Source: Monoplex corrugatus
Lineage: Eukaryota > Mollusca > Gastropoda > Littorinimorpha > Ranellidae
Assembly: GCA_030674185.1 (NCBI GenBank)
Contig: CM060307.1
Span: 35,395,298-35,427,797 of the forward strand
Direction of reading: 5' to 3'
Length of the DNA: 32,500 nt
Shown here: piece by piece, positions 1-10,599 of the stretch
How the letters are laid out: every line of letters begins with the position of its first letter
How positions within the stretch are numbered: position 1 is the first letter of the stretch
Position numbers and translations under genes: made by a program
Notes under the pieces: generated by a model
Seen by the model: the letters and a program-made list of their open reading frames with translations, nothing else
What the model was told of the DNA's origin: nothing
The model's database searches: none

Positions 1-1
1 G

Positions 2-2314
2 CCGAACGGAAAGACTCACAACCAGATCGACTTTGTCCTCACACCGCGGCGCTTCAAATCAAGCATTAATAAAGCAAAGACGAGGACATACCCTGGAGCT
101 GATATAGGCAGCGACCACGACCTCGTGCTGCTCACAATGAAGATCAAATTGAAAAAGAAGTACCAAGCTGCGCAGCCACGCATCAAGTTTGACCTGGAAA
201 AGCTAAAAGATCCAGAGATAGAAGAGGCATTCCAGGCACAGCTCGGGGGGCGGTTCGCGGCACTCAACTTCCTGGACAGCGACATCAACGACCTCACAAA
301 CAACTTTGGTGAGGCAGTCCGCGAAACAGCAGAGGAGGTACTGGGGCGACAGAGGAAGAAAACCCAAGCATGGATCTCAAATGACATCCTTGACCTCTGC
401 GACAACAGAAGATCACTGAAGAAGACGAAAAACTCCAGCCCTGAGGAAGCCGCACAGTATCGTAAAAGCAACAACCTTGTAAAGAAGAAAATGATTGAAG
501 CCAAAGAACAATGGATCAACAACCAGTGTGAGAACATCGAGAAAGGCATGAAAAAAGGAAACAGCAAACATGCCTTCACCACACTGAAAAACCTTACCAA
601 GACGCAGCAAAACAGATCGTCAGTCATCGAGGATACCTCAGGCGAGCTGCTGACAGAAAGCTCCGCTGTTCTGAACAGATGGACGCAGTACTGCCAAGAA
701 CTATACAACTACCCAATACAGCCAGATGACAGTTTGTTTCAGGGGGACTCAACACCATTGAGGGAATCCTCACCGCTACCAGTGATGAGAGAAGAAGTGG
801 AAGAAGCCATCCGCAGCCTACCAGCAGGGAAATCACCTGGAGCAGACAATATCCCATCAGAGCTGCTCAAACATGGAGGGAATGATTTGGTCACTCGTGT
901 AACATCGATTTGTCAGAAGATCTGGGAGACAAAACAGTGGCCCACAGAATGGACTCAATCACTCATCATCCCCCTGCCCAAAAAGGGAAATATGCGCCAA
1001 TGCCAGAACTACAGAACAATAAGTCTCATTAGCCACACCAGCAAGATCATGCTCAGAGTCATATTGAATCGACTGAAGAAAGAAGCGGAAGAACACCTTG
1101 CGGAAGAACAAGCTGGATTTAGGGCGGGCAGAAGCACAGTAGAACAGATCTTCACCTGCCGGATAATGATGGAGAAACATCTGCAGCATCAAAGAGACCT
1201 GTTCCACAACTTCATAGACTTTAAAAAAGCATTCGACAGGGTGTGGCATAAGGGTTTGTGGCAGGTGCTAAGAAAGTTTGGCATAGAGGAAGGTCTCCTC
1301 CAAACCATCCAGGCGCTGTATAACACTGCCAGCAGCGCAGTTCTCCTCAACAACCAGATAGGGGACTACTTCAAGACCACAGTTGGAGTCCGTCAAGGCT
1401 GCCTACTCTCTCCCGTGCTGTTCAATCTCTTCCTGGAGAACATCATGCGTGAAGCCCTCCATGACTTCCACTCCACTGTCTCCATCGGAGGAAGAACCAT
1501 CAACAACCTGAGGTTCGCAGATGACATCGACCTGATGGGAGGCAGCAACGAAGAACTACAAGACCTGACCATGAGACTGGAAGAAAGTGCAGGTGCACAC
1601 GGAATGGAAGTGAGCACAGAAAAAAGCAAAGTCCTGGTCAACAGCACAACCAACACCCATGCTGAAATCTACATGAACGGGCAACAGCTTGAAGAAGTGG
1701 ACGCTTTCAAATACCTTGGCGCCACTCTCACCAAAGACGGTCGCTCTACAACAGAAATCAAGACCAGACAAGCGATCGCAACAGCAGCAATGGTAAAGCT
1801 AAACAAGATCTGGAAGAGCAGAGAGATCGGCTTTCCATCGAAGATGAAGCTGTACAAGTCCCTGGTGCTCCCCATCCTGCTGTATGGATGCGAGAGCTGG
1901 ACCATGACAGCAGAGACCACCAAGAGAATCCAGACGTTTGAAACTAAATGCTTCAGGCGCTTGCTCGGGATCTCTTGGCAAGATCGGAAGACAAACGACT
2001 TTGTGTGGAGCCAAATAACAACACTCGCAGGCCCACAAGAACCCCTCCTGGCAACAGTCAAGAACAGGAAGCTGTCGTGGTTCGGGCATGTCACACGCCA
2101 CAACTCACTGCCCAAAACGGTCCTCCAGGGTACACTGGGAGGCGGCAGACGAAGGGGACGACAAGCCAAATGCTGGATGGACAACATCAAAGAATGGACC
2201 AGGTTGGATGGCCCCACGCTGGTGCGACAGGCGGAGGACAGGACCGGTTGGCGACGGCTGGCTTCAAGAGTGTCTCTCATCTCTCCTCTACGCCCATCAC
2301 GGGCAGGAGAATGA
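2..2314 (+). CDS. RTE-like non-LTR retrotransposon ORF (endonuclease C-terminus, reverse transcriptase, C-terminal domain), 5' partial
   Basis: The frame is open from base 2 to a TGA at 2312-2314, about 770 codons, with no stop or frameshift. Upstream sequence is cut by the window edge; the GTG at 125 is only an internal codon. Residues 1-43 are the end of an AP-like endonuclease, with QIDFVLT and the catalytic GSDHD motif (S37, D38, H39). The reverse transcriptase follows: IDFKKAFD (catalytic Asp near residue 406), GVRQGCLLSP, and FADD near residues 505-508, so the palm aspartates are intact. After it come FKYLGATLT, LYGCESWT and a basic C-terminus (GRRRRGRQAKCW, then WMDNIKEW). The protein would nick target DNA and reverse-transcribe its own RNA there. 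The stop lies inside a short ATG-repeat tail with almost no 3' UTR, as in RTE-type LINEs. Non-LTR identity is secure; the RTE clade is an inference from these motifs. Confidence 0.93.
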   Translation, partial: PNGKTHNQIDFVLTPRRFKSSINKAKTRTYPGADIGSDHDLVLLTMKIKLKKKYQAAQPRIKFDLEKLKDPEIEEAFQAQLGGRFAALNFLDSDINDLTNNFGEAVRETAEEVLGRQRKKTQAWISNDILDLCDNRRSLKKTKNSSPEEAAQYRKSNNLVKKKMIEAKEQWINNQCENIEKGMKKGNSKHAFTTLKNLTKTQQNRSSVIEDTSGELLTESSAVLNRWTQYCQELYNYPIQPDDSLFQGDSTPLRESSPLPVMREEVEEAIRSLPAGKSPGADNIPSELLKHGGNDLVTRVTSICQKIWETKQWPTEWTQSLIIPLPKKGNMRQCQNYRTISLISHTSKIMLRVILNRLKKEAEEHLAEEQAGFRAGRSTVEQIFTCRIMMEKHLQHQRDLFHNFIDFKKAFDRVWHKGLWQVLRKFGIEEGLLQTIQALYNTASSAVLLNNQIGDYFKTTVGVRQGCLLSPVLFNLFLENIMREALHDFHSTVSIGGRTINNLRFADDIDLMGGSNEELQDLTMRLEESAGAHGMEVSTEKSKVLVNSTTNTHAEIYMNGQQLEEVDAFKYLGATLTKDGRSTTEIKTRQAIATAAMVKLNKIWKSREIGFPSKMKLYKSLVLPILLYGCESWTMTAETTKRIQTFETKCFRRLLGISWQDRKTNDFVWSQITTLAGPQEPLLATVKNRKLSWFGHVTRHNSLPKTVLQGTLGGGRRRGRQAKCWMDNIKEWTRLDGPTLVRQAEDRTGWRRLASRVSLISPLRPSRAGE

Positions 2315-2559
2315 TGATGATGATGATGTGTAGATATATGTATATATATGCGTATATATGTACACACACATATATATGTATGTGTGTATATATATATTAT
2401 ATATATATGTATATGTATATACACATATGTATGAATACATATGAAAAATAAATATAGATAGATAATTGCATACATACATACATACATACATACATACATA
2501 CATACATACATTCATTCATACATACATACATAGACAGACAGACAGACAGACAGATAGAT

Positions 2560-2599
<40 letters not shown>

Positions 2600-2662
2600 T
2601 ACAGACAGACAGATAGATAGATAGATAGATAGATAGAAAGATAGATAGATAGATAGATACAT

Positions 2663-2720
<58 letters not shown>
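2311..2720. repeat. LINE (ATG)n tail followed by compound microsatellite (TA, CATA, GACA, GATA)
   Basis: The LINE ends in about six ATG triplets (2311-2328). Next come TA/TG dinucleotides to about 2460, CATA tetramers (2468-2530), GACA (about 2533-2552) and GATA/GACA runs to 2720. The GATA block starts near 2556 and is broken only by short GACA, AAAG and CATT interruptions. Frames read through this region are only microsatellite translations. Expansion from the LINE tail is plausible but not proven. Confidence 0.9.
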
Positions 2721-2721
<1 letters not shown>

Positions 2722-2844
2722 ATAAATCAATTTATTATCTCAGCTGCAGTCATCTTTTTTTTTCTCTTAGGATGGGGATTTGGAAGCATGGAAGTAAAAA
2801 CAAGAGTGCATTGCAAGTATGAATCGAAATGTACTATTTTATAT

Positions 2845-3381
2845 GGCAAAGTGGTTAGCATAATGGACAACTGACTGGAAACTCGTGAATCTGAACCCTG
2901 CAATTAGTCAAAAAGATTGTTGTGCGATGCTTCATCCCCAGCTGCCTCCCAACCAGAGTTTCGCATTTTTCATGCCACGGACTTGTGGGAACAGAAGACC
3001 ACACAGTTGAGTCTCATCCACTTCATGGATGCGTCATTGGGGATAGTGCTACAATTCCCTGACTATTGCCGCAAGTATCCTTACCTTTTGGATCTGTTTG
3101 GTCAAGGGTTTTTTGTTTTGTTTTGTTTTGTTTTTGTTTGTTTGTTGCTGTTGTTGTTGTTGCTTTGTTGTTTTTTTGTTGTTGTTTTGTTTTTGTTTGT
3201 TTGTTTGTTTTTGGTGTTTTTTTGGGGGGGGGTGTTTATGTTTTTGTTTTTGTTTTTTTGTGTTGTTGTTTTTTACAAATAAGTATGTCGTTACAGCCCT
3301 GTCACGCAGTCTCGATCCAAAATGAACTCAGTAGCATCATCACTATCATCTCCATTGTCATCATCATTGTCCCATTGTTGA
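2845..3381 (+). mobile_element. Decayed tRNA-derived SINE, split by G/T-rich sequence
   Basis: Three blocks match, in order, the better-preserved SINE on the minus strand at 25681-26095. Bases 2845-2900 resemble its tRNA head (GTGGTTAGC, then a degraded B box around TGAATCTGAACCC). Bases 2985-3100 match its body (CAGTTGAGTCTCATCCACTT is nearly the same in both). Bases 3296-3381 match its 3' part (GCCCTGTCACGCAGTCT, then ATC-rich sequence). A T/G-rich stretch at 3108-3274 lies inside. Many substitutions mark it as old. No RNA polymerase III activity is expected from such a degraded head. Confidence 0.6.
3108..3274. repeat. T-rich G/T low-complexity tract inside the SINE
   Basis: Irregular TTTTG, TTTG and TTG units with a G10 run near 3223-3232. 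The plus strand has almost no A or C. The flanks align to contiguous parts of the SINE at 25.7-26.1 kb, so the tract is an expansion or insertion. Open frames here are low-complexity Phe/Val/Leu/Cys strings with no coding support. Confidence 0.85.
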
Positions 3382-3914
3382 ATTATTGTCCCAGATTTTG
3401 TAGATTTTCATGCCGTTCGATCATGGTGACTTCACTTTCTGTGGGTTTGCAGGGGTGTTGGAGAGCTGACATGAACGGCGAGAGGGTAGTAACTCAGGAC
3501 ACGATGCAGATGATGAGACTCCTCAGACAAAGTATGATTCAGAAAAGCAGTGTGCCCTTTTCTTTCCCGAAAACACAAACTCTTTTCCGATCAAAACGGC
3601 TAGATCTGCATGTTCATGGATTGCTCACTGATTGTGAAAAAAAATGTAAAGGGACTGTGTTTGCTTGGTACATTTACATGAAATACTGACCTTTGCTGTT
3701 CAGCATGCTTAAAGTAAACAGTTTGGAAGTCCTCAGCCTGAAATGAAACAGTGTAATAAACAATTATGAATAACAATCAATCTAGCCACAGATCTTGCAT
3801 TAGTGTCAGAGTCATCTAAATGCAAGAAAGCATTAGATAAATGTAATTCTAATGTGAACAATAAACAGGAAACAATTATCCTATAACATCTTAGAATATT
3901 CATCTTTATAGTTA
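3382..3914. other. Unassigned sequence
   Basis: Mixed, moderately AT-rich sequence without a recognisable gene, RNA or repeat shared with the rest of the window. Open frames through it start in the G/T tract and carry no protein motif I recognise. Confidence 0.6.
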
Positions 3915-6228
3915 TATCACACCTTCTACATGACTTGTTACATCACACTTTCTACAGGATTTGTTACATCACACTTTCTACATGACTTGTTACATCACTC
4001 TGTCTATATGACTTGTTACATCACTCTGTCTATACGACTTGTTACATCACTCTGTCTATATGACTTGTTACATCACTCTGTCTATATGACTTGTTACATC
4101 ACTCTGTCTATATGACTTGTTACATCACACTTTCTACATGACTTGTTACATCACTCTGTCTATACGACTTCTTACATCACTCTGTCTATATGACTTGTTA
4201 CATCACTCTGTCTATATGACTTGTTACATCACTCTGTCTATATGACTTGTTACATCACACTTTCTACATGACTTGTTACATCACTCTGTCTATATGACTT
4301 GTTACATCACTCTGTCTATACGACTTGTTACATCACACTTTCTACATGACTTGTTACATCACTCTGTCTATATGACTTGTTACATCACACTTTCTACATG
4401 ACTTGTTACATCACTCTGTCTATATGACTTGTTACATCACTCTGTCTATATGACTTGTTACATCACACTGTCTATATGACTTGTTACATCACTCTGTCTA
4501 TATGACTTGTTACATCACTCTGTCTATATGACTTGTTACATCACACTGTCTATATGACTTGTTACATCACTCTGTCTATATGACTTGTTACATCACTCTG
4601 TCTATATGACTTGTTACATCACTCTGTCTATACGACTTATTACATCACTCTGTCTATATGACTTGTTACATCACACTTTCTACATGACTTGTTACATCAC
4701 ACTTTCTATATGACTTGTTACATCACACTTTCTACATGACTTGTTACATCACTCTGTCTATACGACTTGTTACATCACTCTGTCTATACGACTTGTTACA
4801 TCACTCTGTCTATACGACTTGTTACATCACACTTTCTATACGACTTGTTACATCACACTTTCTATACGACTTGTTACATCACACTTTCTATATAACTTGT
4901 TACATCACTCTGTCTATATGACTTGTTACATCACACTTTCTATATGACTTGTTACATCACTCTGTCTATACGACTTGTTACATCACACTTTCTATACGAC
5001 TTGTTACATCACTCTGTCTATATGACTTGTTACATCACTCTGTCTATACGACTTGTTACATCACACTTTCTATACGACTTGTTACATCACACTTTCTATA
5101 CGACTTGTTACATCACACTTTCTATATGACTTGTTACATCACACTGTCTATATGACTTGTTACATCACTCTGTCTATACGACTTGTTACATCACACTTTC
5201 TATACGACTTGTTACATCACACTTTCTACACAACTTGTTACATCACTCTGTCTACACGACTTGTTACATCACACTGTCTATACGACTTGTTACATCACAC
5301 TGTCTATATGACTTGTTACATCACTCTGTCTATATGACTTGTTACATCAGTCTGTCTATATGACTTGTTACATCACTCTGTCTATATGACTTGTTACATC
5401 ACTCTGTCTATACAACTTGTTACATCACTCTGTCTATTCAACTTGTTACATCACTCTGTCTGTATGACTTGTTACATCACACTGTCTATACAACTTGTTA
5501 CATCACACTGTCTATACGACTTGTTACATCACTCTGTCTATATGACTTGTTACATCACTCTGTCTATACGACTTGTTACATCACACTGTCTATATGACTT
5601 GTTACATCACTCTGTCTATATGACTTGTTACATCACTCTGTCTATATGACTTGTTACATCACTCTGTCTATATGACTTGTTACATCACTCTGTCTATATG
5701 ACTTGTTACATCACTCTGTCTATATGACTTGTTACATCACTCTGTCTATACGACTTGTTACATCACTCTGTCTATATGACTTGTTACATCACTCTGTCTA
5801 TACGACTTGTTACATCACACTTTCTATACGACTTGTTACATCACTCTGTCTATATGACTTGTTACATCACTCTGTCTATATGACTTGTTACATCACTCTG
5901 TCTATATGACTTGTTACATCACTCTGTCTATATGACTTGTTACATCACTCTGTCTATATGACTTGTTACATCGCTCTGTCTATATGACTTGTTACATCAC
6001 TCTGTCTATATGACTTGTTACATCACTCTGTCTATATGACTTGTTACATCACTCTGTCTATATGACTTGTTACATCACTCTGTCTATACGACTTGTTACA
6101 TCACTCTGTCTATACGACTTGTTACATCACTCTGTCTATACGACTTGTTACATCACACTTTCTATACGACTTGTTACATCACTCTTTCTACACGACTTGT
6201 TACATCACACCTTCTATACTACTTTCAA
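3915..6228. repeat. 26-bp minisatellite, about 88 units in constant phase
   Basis: Head-to-tail units start CATCAC and end GACTTGTTA, each 26 bp. Unit starts predicted by adding 26 hit the sequence at 4955 and 6177, so there is no net length change over 2.3 kb. Variation is concentrated at two places: CTCTG, CACTT or CACTG after CATCA, and TATATG, TATACG or TACATG before ACTTG. The first unit (3915-3940) and the last units (from 6177) are the most unusual, with CACACCTTCTA at both edges. The right end runs directly into repeat R1. Because 26 is not a multiple of 3, three units encode a 26-residue peptide repeat in several frames. Those frames are by-products: the T/C variant decides whether TGA appears. 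Confidence 0.97.
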
Positions 6229-6850
6229 CCAGTGACATTCCAGCTGTAGGACTCCAGATGTATCAGATCAGCCAAATATATCTCATGAGGTCTGTGCTGG
6301 TAACACTACAATCACCACCATCCCATGCTTTTGCAAGCAATCCCTATCGTATGGAAACCAAACCAAAGGCAGGGTAACATTTTTGTATAAAAGAACTTGC
6401 AGGGAACCACACAAAAACGCCTGTTCGCTAACAAACCAAAGGGGGGGGGGGGATATCGCGTCATCTTCAAAGTGTCACATTTCACGTCATTACAACCATC
6501 AAATGTTGTAGGACGCTGGTAGGAGAGCTAATGGCTGTATGACAATGAAAAACACCCAGGGAAAAAAAAGAGACGGCTGTCGTGGACTATTTTTCAACCC
6601 TCCTTTATCAGACAGAGGGCACAACAGGAACGGGAAGCACGGCGCAAGAAAAGTGTGGTACGGTATTGAACCTCGGCCAAATCTCGCTCTCCACGGGATT
6701 TCAGGGGGGCCACTCTGTGTCGGTAAACAGTCAGGGCATAGAGACGTCAAACAATACTGTAAAACTTAAAATCGTTCGTACAAAGGAAAGTTCCTGAAAG
6801 GGCAAAAGATTAGGGGTGGGGAGAGATAATAAATGGTCTGAAAGAAAGAA
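6227..6850 (+). mobile_element. Interspersed repeat R1, copy 1
   Basis: Shared with copies at about 10600-11310, 20700-21605 and, inverted, 22355-23005. Landmarks in order: a GACATTCCAGCTGTAGGACT-like block, CACACAAAAACGCCT, TTTCACGTCATT, ATGGCTGTATGACAAT, an A-run with GACGGCTGTCG, TTTATCAG followed by GAGGGCACAACAGGAACG, AATCTCGCTCTCCACGGGA, GACGTCAAACA, and an end near AATAATAAA or ATAATAAATGG. I find no conserved reading frame across copies and no terminal inverted repeats. It could be a non-autonomous DNA element, an LTR-like fragment or the 3' part of a larger element; the class is unknown. This copy abuts the 26-bp minisatellite on its left. Confidence 0.8.
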
Positions 6851-6910
6851 GAAAAGGGAATGGAAACTGAATTTTGTCAGTGGACTTGCGCATTACTCAA
6901 GTGTTCTTTT

Positions 6911-7028
6911 AAATAATAATAATAATAATTACAATATTTATATAGCGCAAAATCTTGATAAAATCAAATCTAAGCGCTGAAGCAGACACACACGCAAGCA
7001 CGCACGCACGCACTAACGCACACACACG

Positions 7029-7099
<71 letters not shown>

Positions 7100-7163
7100 A
7101 CACGCATGGCTATAAATGGGGAGAAAGAATAAAAGCAATAAAAGCAAGAATAAAAGCAATGGA
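6911..7163 (-). mobile_element. 3'-UTR-only fragment of the CR1/L2-like LINE (family of copies A-C)
   Basis: On the minus strand this matches the 3' UTR of LINE copies A and C: ATTTTCCATTGC, CCCCATTTATAGCCATG, a (GT)n array (plus strand 6981-7106), then an AGCGC...GCGCT hairpin (plus-strand arms 6944-6948 and 6974-6978), TATATAAATATTGTAATT and an ATT tail. Homology stops just after the GCAATGGAAAATT block. This is therefore an extreme 5' truncation, as expected from target-primed reverse transcription. Confidence 0.88.
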
Positions 7164-7924
7164 AAATTTTACTTACTGAATGGAGGAACTGCTCACAAGA
7201 GTAGTGTGGGTGGGACCATGACCTGAGTTTCAGTTTCACGTTTTTCGCATGAGTATTGGTTTTAGAAAGCTTATTCAATAAAAGTATGCAGGTGTTTAAT
7301 ATCATATCATGTCCTGAACAACAACCAAAGCTTGTTATGTGCTCACAACAAAAATACACGAATTACATTGAAAACGCCTTCGCTGTTATGTTGCAAATGG
7401 TTTGCTGTGCGTTGTAAAAAGAAATAATGAAGAAATTTAAGAAAATGATATACAAACACTTCAACACATCAGTAAACGGGACAAGAATCAAGCCCACACA
7501 GTCGACAGGACACTCGGTAAATAACACAGACATGCCCTAAACATCACAAAATAGGAACCAATTCATAGCAGCTGTGTAGACACACAAAATTATATGCAGT
7601 GAACTGGACACTTGATTTATAAAACAGATTATTTTTATGACTCCATTATATCAGTTCTATAGAAACTGCTTACATGAAAATTTTTTACTTGAATAGATAA
7701 GCTTAGTGCGGTGTACAAAAATACAGGCATGAACAATTCTCCTTATGGAGATATACGTAAATAAAAATGATCTCACATGGTCAGTTTTACCTTCTTATTG
7801 AGATTTTATTCAATATAGTTTGACGTTAATCTGCAAATGATGAGTCATATGTTGAGATAAACAAGAAAATAAATCGCAGTATTTTGAGCGTCACAATGCC
7901 AAAAAGAAAGCAAAAACACAACTG
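7164..7924. other. Unassigned AT-rich sequence
   Basis: No gene, RNA or repeat recognised. Only short open frames without motifs on either strand. Confidence 0.6.
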
Positions 7925-8215
7925 TGATAAATAGCAGCAGCAGCACAGTACAGTATTAGTACTGGTAGCAGTAGCAGCAACAACAACAACAACAGCAACA
8001 AAAGCAGGTAGCAGCAATGGCGACATCACAGAAGAAAAGTAGTAGTAGCAGCAGCAACAACAACAACGATAGCAGCAGCAGCAGCAACAATAACAACGAT
8101 AATAGCAGCAACAACAACAGCAACAAAAGCGGGTAGCAGCAATGGCGACATCACAGAAGAAAAGTAGTAGTAGTAGCAGCAGCAGCAACAGAGATGTTAG
8201 TGACAGCAGCAACAC
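7925..8215. repeat. CAG/CAA/TAG trinucleotide tract with an internal duplication
   Basis: Runs of AGC, AAC and AGT triplets. A segment with AGCAGCAATGGCGACATCAC and AGAAGAAAAGTAGTAG occurs near 8010 and again near 8139, so about 125 bp was duplicated in tandem. Frames read from it are homopolymeric. Confidence 0.9.
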
Positions 8216-8655
8216 CTGAAGTAGCAGTTAGAGTATTAGCAGTTAGAGTATTTTCAGTGGCGGCTGTGGCAGCAGATGGCAGCAATAATATCTCTTGCAT
8301 AAAGCGAACCATGAAACACACTTGGAGTACTATAAAGAGGTTGAACCTAACCAGCCATAAGTGAAGAACCTTTGTTACAACGCTACATGCCAATGCCATA
8401 ATAAGCAGTAAGTTAAATAGCTGTAAGTAATAAGCAAACTTTGGCGAATGCTTTTTTTTTATTTTAAAGTTCAGAGTTACGGGTTACGTGAAGATTGAGG
8501 AATGTCCAAAGTTGAAAGAAAATGTTGGGAAGAAAAGAGATCTTTGTATAGCTGTATTATAGCTTTTTTTTTCTTGCTTTTTTTCTTTTTTGTTGGGGGT
8601 GGGGGTGGGTGGGTTGCGTGAGTGAAAAGGTAGAAGTAAGAGGAAGGTTATGAAT
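8216..8655. other. Unassigned sequence
   Basis: Contains T-runs near 8452 and 8562 and a G-rich patch near 8593-8615. No gene or repeat recognised. Confidence 0.6.
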
Positions 8656-8864
8656 GAAGGCTGCATAAATACCCCCGACCAAATCCCCTGCTCCTGTGGT
8701 CTAGTGAACAGTTAGATACTGTGCCTTTTCACACAGGCCCAAGGCAAGGCAACACGGCTATTCAGCTTTTTAGACGATCAGTCCAACAAACTATTTCTTA
8801 GAACCTCACAGGAGTTTAAGAAAACGGTTTTTGAAACACACACGCACGCACACACGCACACACA

Positions 8865-8895
<31 letters not shown>

Positions 8896-9012
8896 CTCAC
8901 AGACACGCATGCGCGCACACACTCACGCACACACACACAGCACCACCACAACCACCACTACCACCACCATCACTACCATTACCACCACCACCACCACCAC
9001 CACCACACACTT

Positions 9013-9065
<53 letters not shown>

Positions 9066-9146
9066 CGCGCGCCTATACCACACACACACAAACACACACA
9101 CACCACACCACACCACACACATACACACACACTAACACACACACAC

Positions 9147-9186
<40 letters not shown>

Positions 9187-9238
9187 ACACACCACACACA
9201 CACACACATACACACAAATACACACACACACTCGTGCG

Positions 9239-9278
<40 letters not shown>

Positions 9279-9344
9279 CACACACACACACACTTACCAC
9301 ACACTTACACCACACCACATCACACCACACACTCTCTCTCTCGG

Positions 9345-9401
<57 letters not shown>

Positions 9402-9620
9402 ACACACAAGCACACACATACACGCACACGCCAACTCTTTAAACTCTTTATAAAGCCTAATGACTCTCAACCCCTGCCCACCCTACCCTGGCGAGCCCAC
9501 ATCCTTCTTTTTCTATCCCAGTTTTCCCTTCCCAAGAAACAGCTTTTCACATTTGCTGAAAGCTGCTGTATGAATGACAAGGAGGCACACAATGCCTTCA
9601 AGGAACAAAAATATTAAGCT
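8656..9620 (+). repeat. Repeat R2, copy 1, with large internal (AC)n array
   Basis: The left module (about 8656-8840) contains CTCCTGTGGTCTA and AAGGCAAGGCAACACGGCTA. It recurs at 18.12-18.30 kb and on the minus strand at 29.76, 30.88 and 32.00 kb. Then comes about 600 bp of AC-based repeat (8836-9432) with CACCAC, CACACCACACC and short GCGC interruptions. The right module (9433-9620) has CAGTTTTCCCTTCCCAAGAA and AAAGCTGCTGTATGA, matched at 18.64-18.86 kb. Frames through the AC array encode only His/Thr or Cys/Val strings. Confidence 0.8.
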
Positions 9621-9721
9621 AAAAACTGCTGCGAAAGGGTACAAAAAAGAAACCGATTCCCTGCTTTTTGAGTACTAAACTTCTTTTGTTAATGTGAGAT
9701 ATAATGTTCTAATATTCAGCA

Positions 9722-10345
9722 ATAAAAGAGAAAGGGGAAATGAAGGGATGGGAAAGGGAATGGTCAGGAGAAATCCACTGATCTGTTAAAAAAGGAAAGA
9801 AAACAAGTAATCCACAGCTGTGCATTAGGTTAGAAGTAGTGCTTTGTTGTCTTGTGTTGTGGCGTGTTGTATTTTGTTGTATCGTGTTAAATCACACAAC
9901 ATTTTACATATTATATGGCATCATTTTTGTGTGTGTGTTGAGAGTTGGGATTTTTTTTTTCATGGTTTTGGTTCAGTTTGGTTGGTGTGGTTGGGTTTGG
10001 ATTGGTTCGGTTTGCTTTGCTTTCCTTTCCTTTGCTTTGCTTTGTTTTGCTTTGCTTTGCTTTCCTTTCCTTTGCTTTGCTTTGTTTTGCTTTGCTTTGC
10101 TTTGGATTGGATTGGTTTGGATTGGTTTGGATTGGTTTGGTTTGGTTTGGTTTGGTTTGGTTTGGGGCTTTGGTTTGGGGCTTTGGCTTGGTACTTTTGT
10201 TATTGCTATTGTCTAAGTGGGATTTGTTTGTTTGTTTGTTTGTTTTTGCTATTGTTTTACATTGATTTTGTTTGTCTGTCTGTCTGTTTGTTTGTCTGCT
10301 TGTTTGTTTGCTTGCTTGTTTGTTTGTTTGTTTGTTTTGGGGGAG
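9722..10345 (+). repeat. Purine-rich stretch and G/T-rich penta- and tetranucleotide tract
   Basis: A purine-rich stretch with GGGAAAGGGAATGG (9722-9800) precedes TTGTG-type repeats near 9840-9890. From 10011 to 10105 TTTGC/TTTCC pentamers form a 40-bp higher-order unit repeated exactly (10021-10060 and 10061-10100). Then come TTTGG/ATTGG pentamers to 10165 and TTTG/TCTG tetramers to 10340. The order parallels 19455-20180. No coding evidence. Confidence 0.88.
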
Positions 10346-10599
10346 GGGTTGAATAAGGAAGATAGAGGGGAGAGAGAAGGGGACATCTGACCAGAATGAA
10401 TCAGGAGACAATCTAACTTCCGTTACATAAGCAAGATCCCTTGCATTAAAAGTAGCAGAAAGTAGCAGATACACTCAGTAACAAATGGACACTGATATTT
10501 GAAATCGCTAAAAGAATCGTAGATGCCTGGAATGTTTCCATGCAGTACTGATTTTTAATGTTTGGCAGACTCACACTGTTAAAAAAAGAATAATAAAGA

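Noticed and set aside
3915..6228. Long repetitive peptides (26-residue repeats) in several frames of the minisatellite
   Set aside because: They follow automatically from a 26-bp unit read in any frame that avoids TGA. They begin and end wherever the T/C variant makes or removes the stop, with no shared start or flanking gene.
3915..6228. CRISPR-like array
   Set aside because: Units are contiguous with no unique spacers, and the genome is eukaryotic in character.
8836..9432. His/Thr-rich and Cys/Val-rich proteins in AC/GT tracts (also at 15.2-16.1, 18.3-18.6 and 29.4-29.8 kb)
   Set aside because: Pure dinucleotide translations without any non-repetitive domain.
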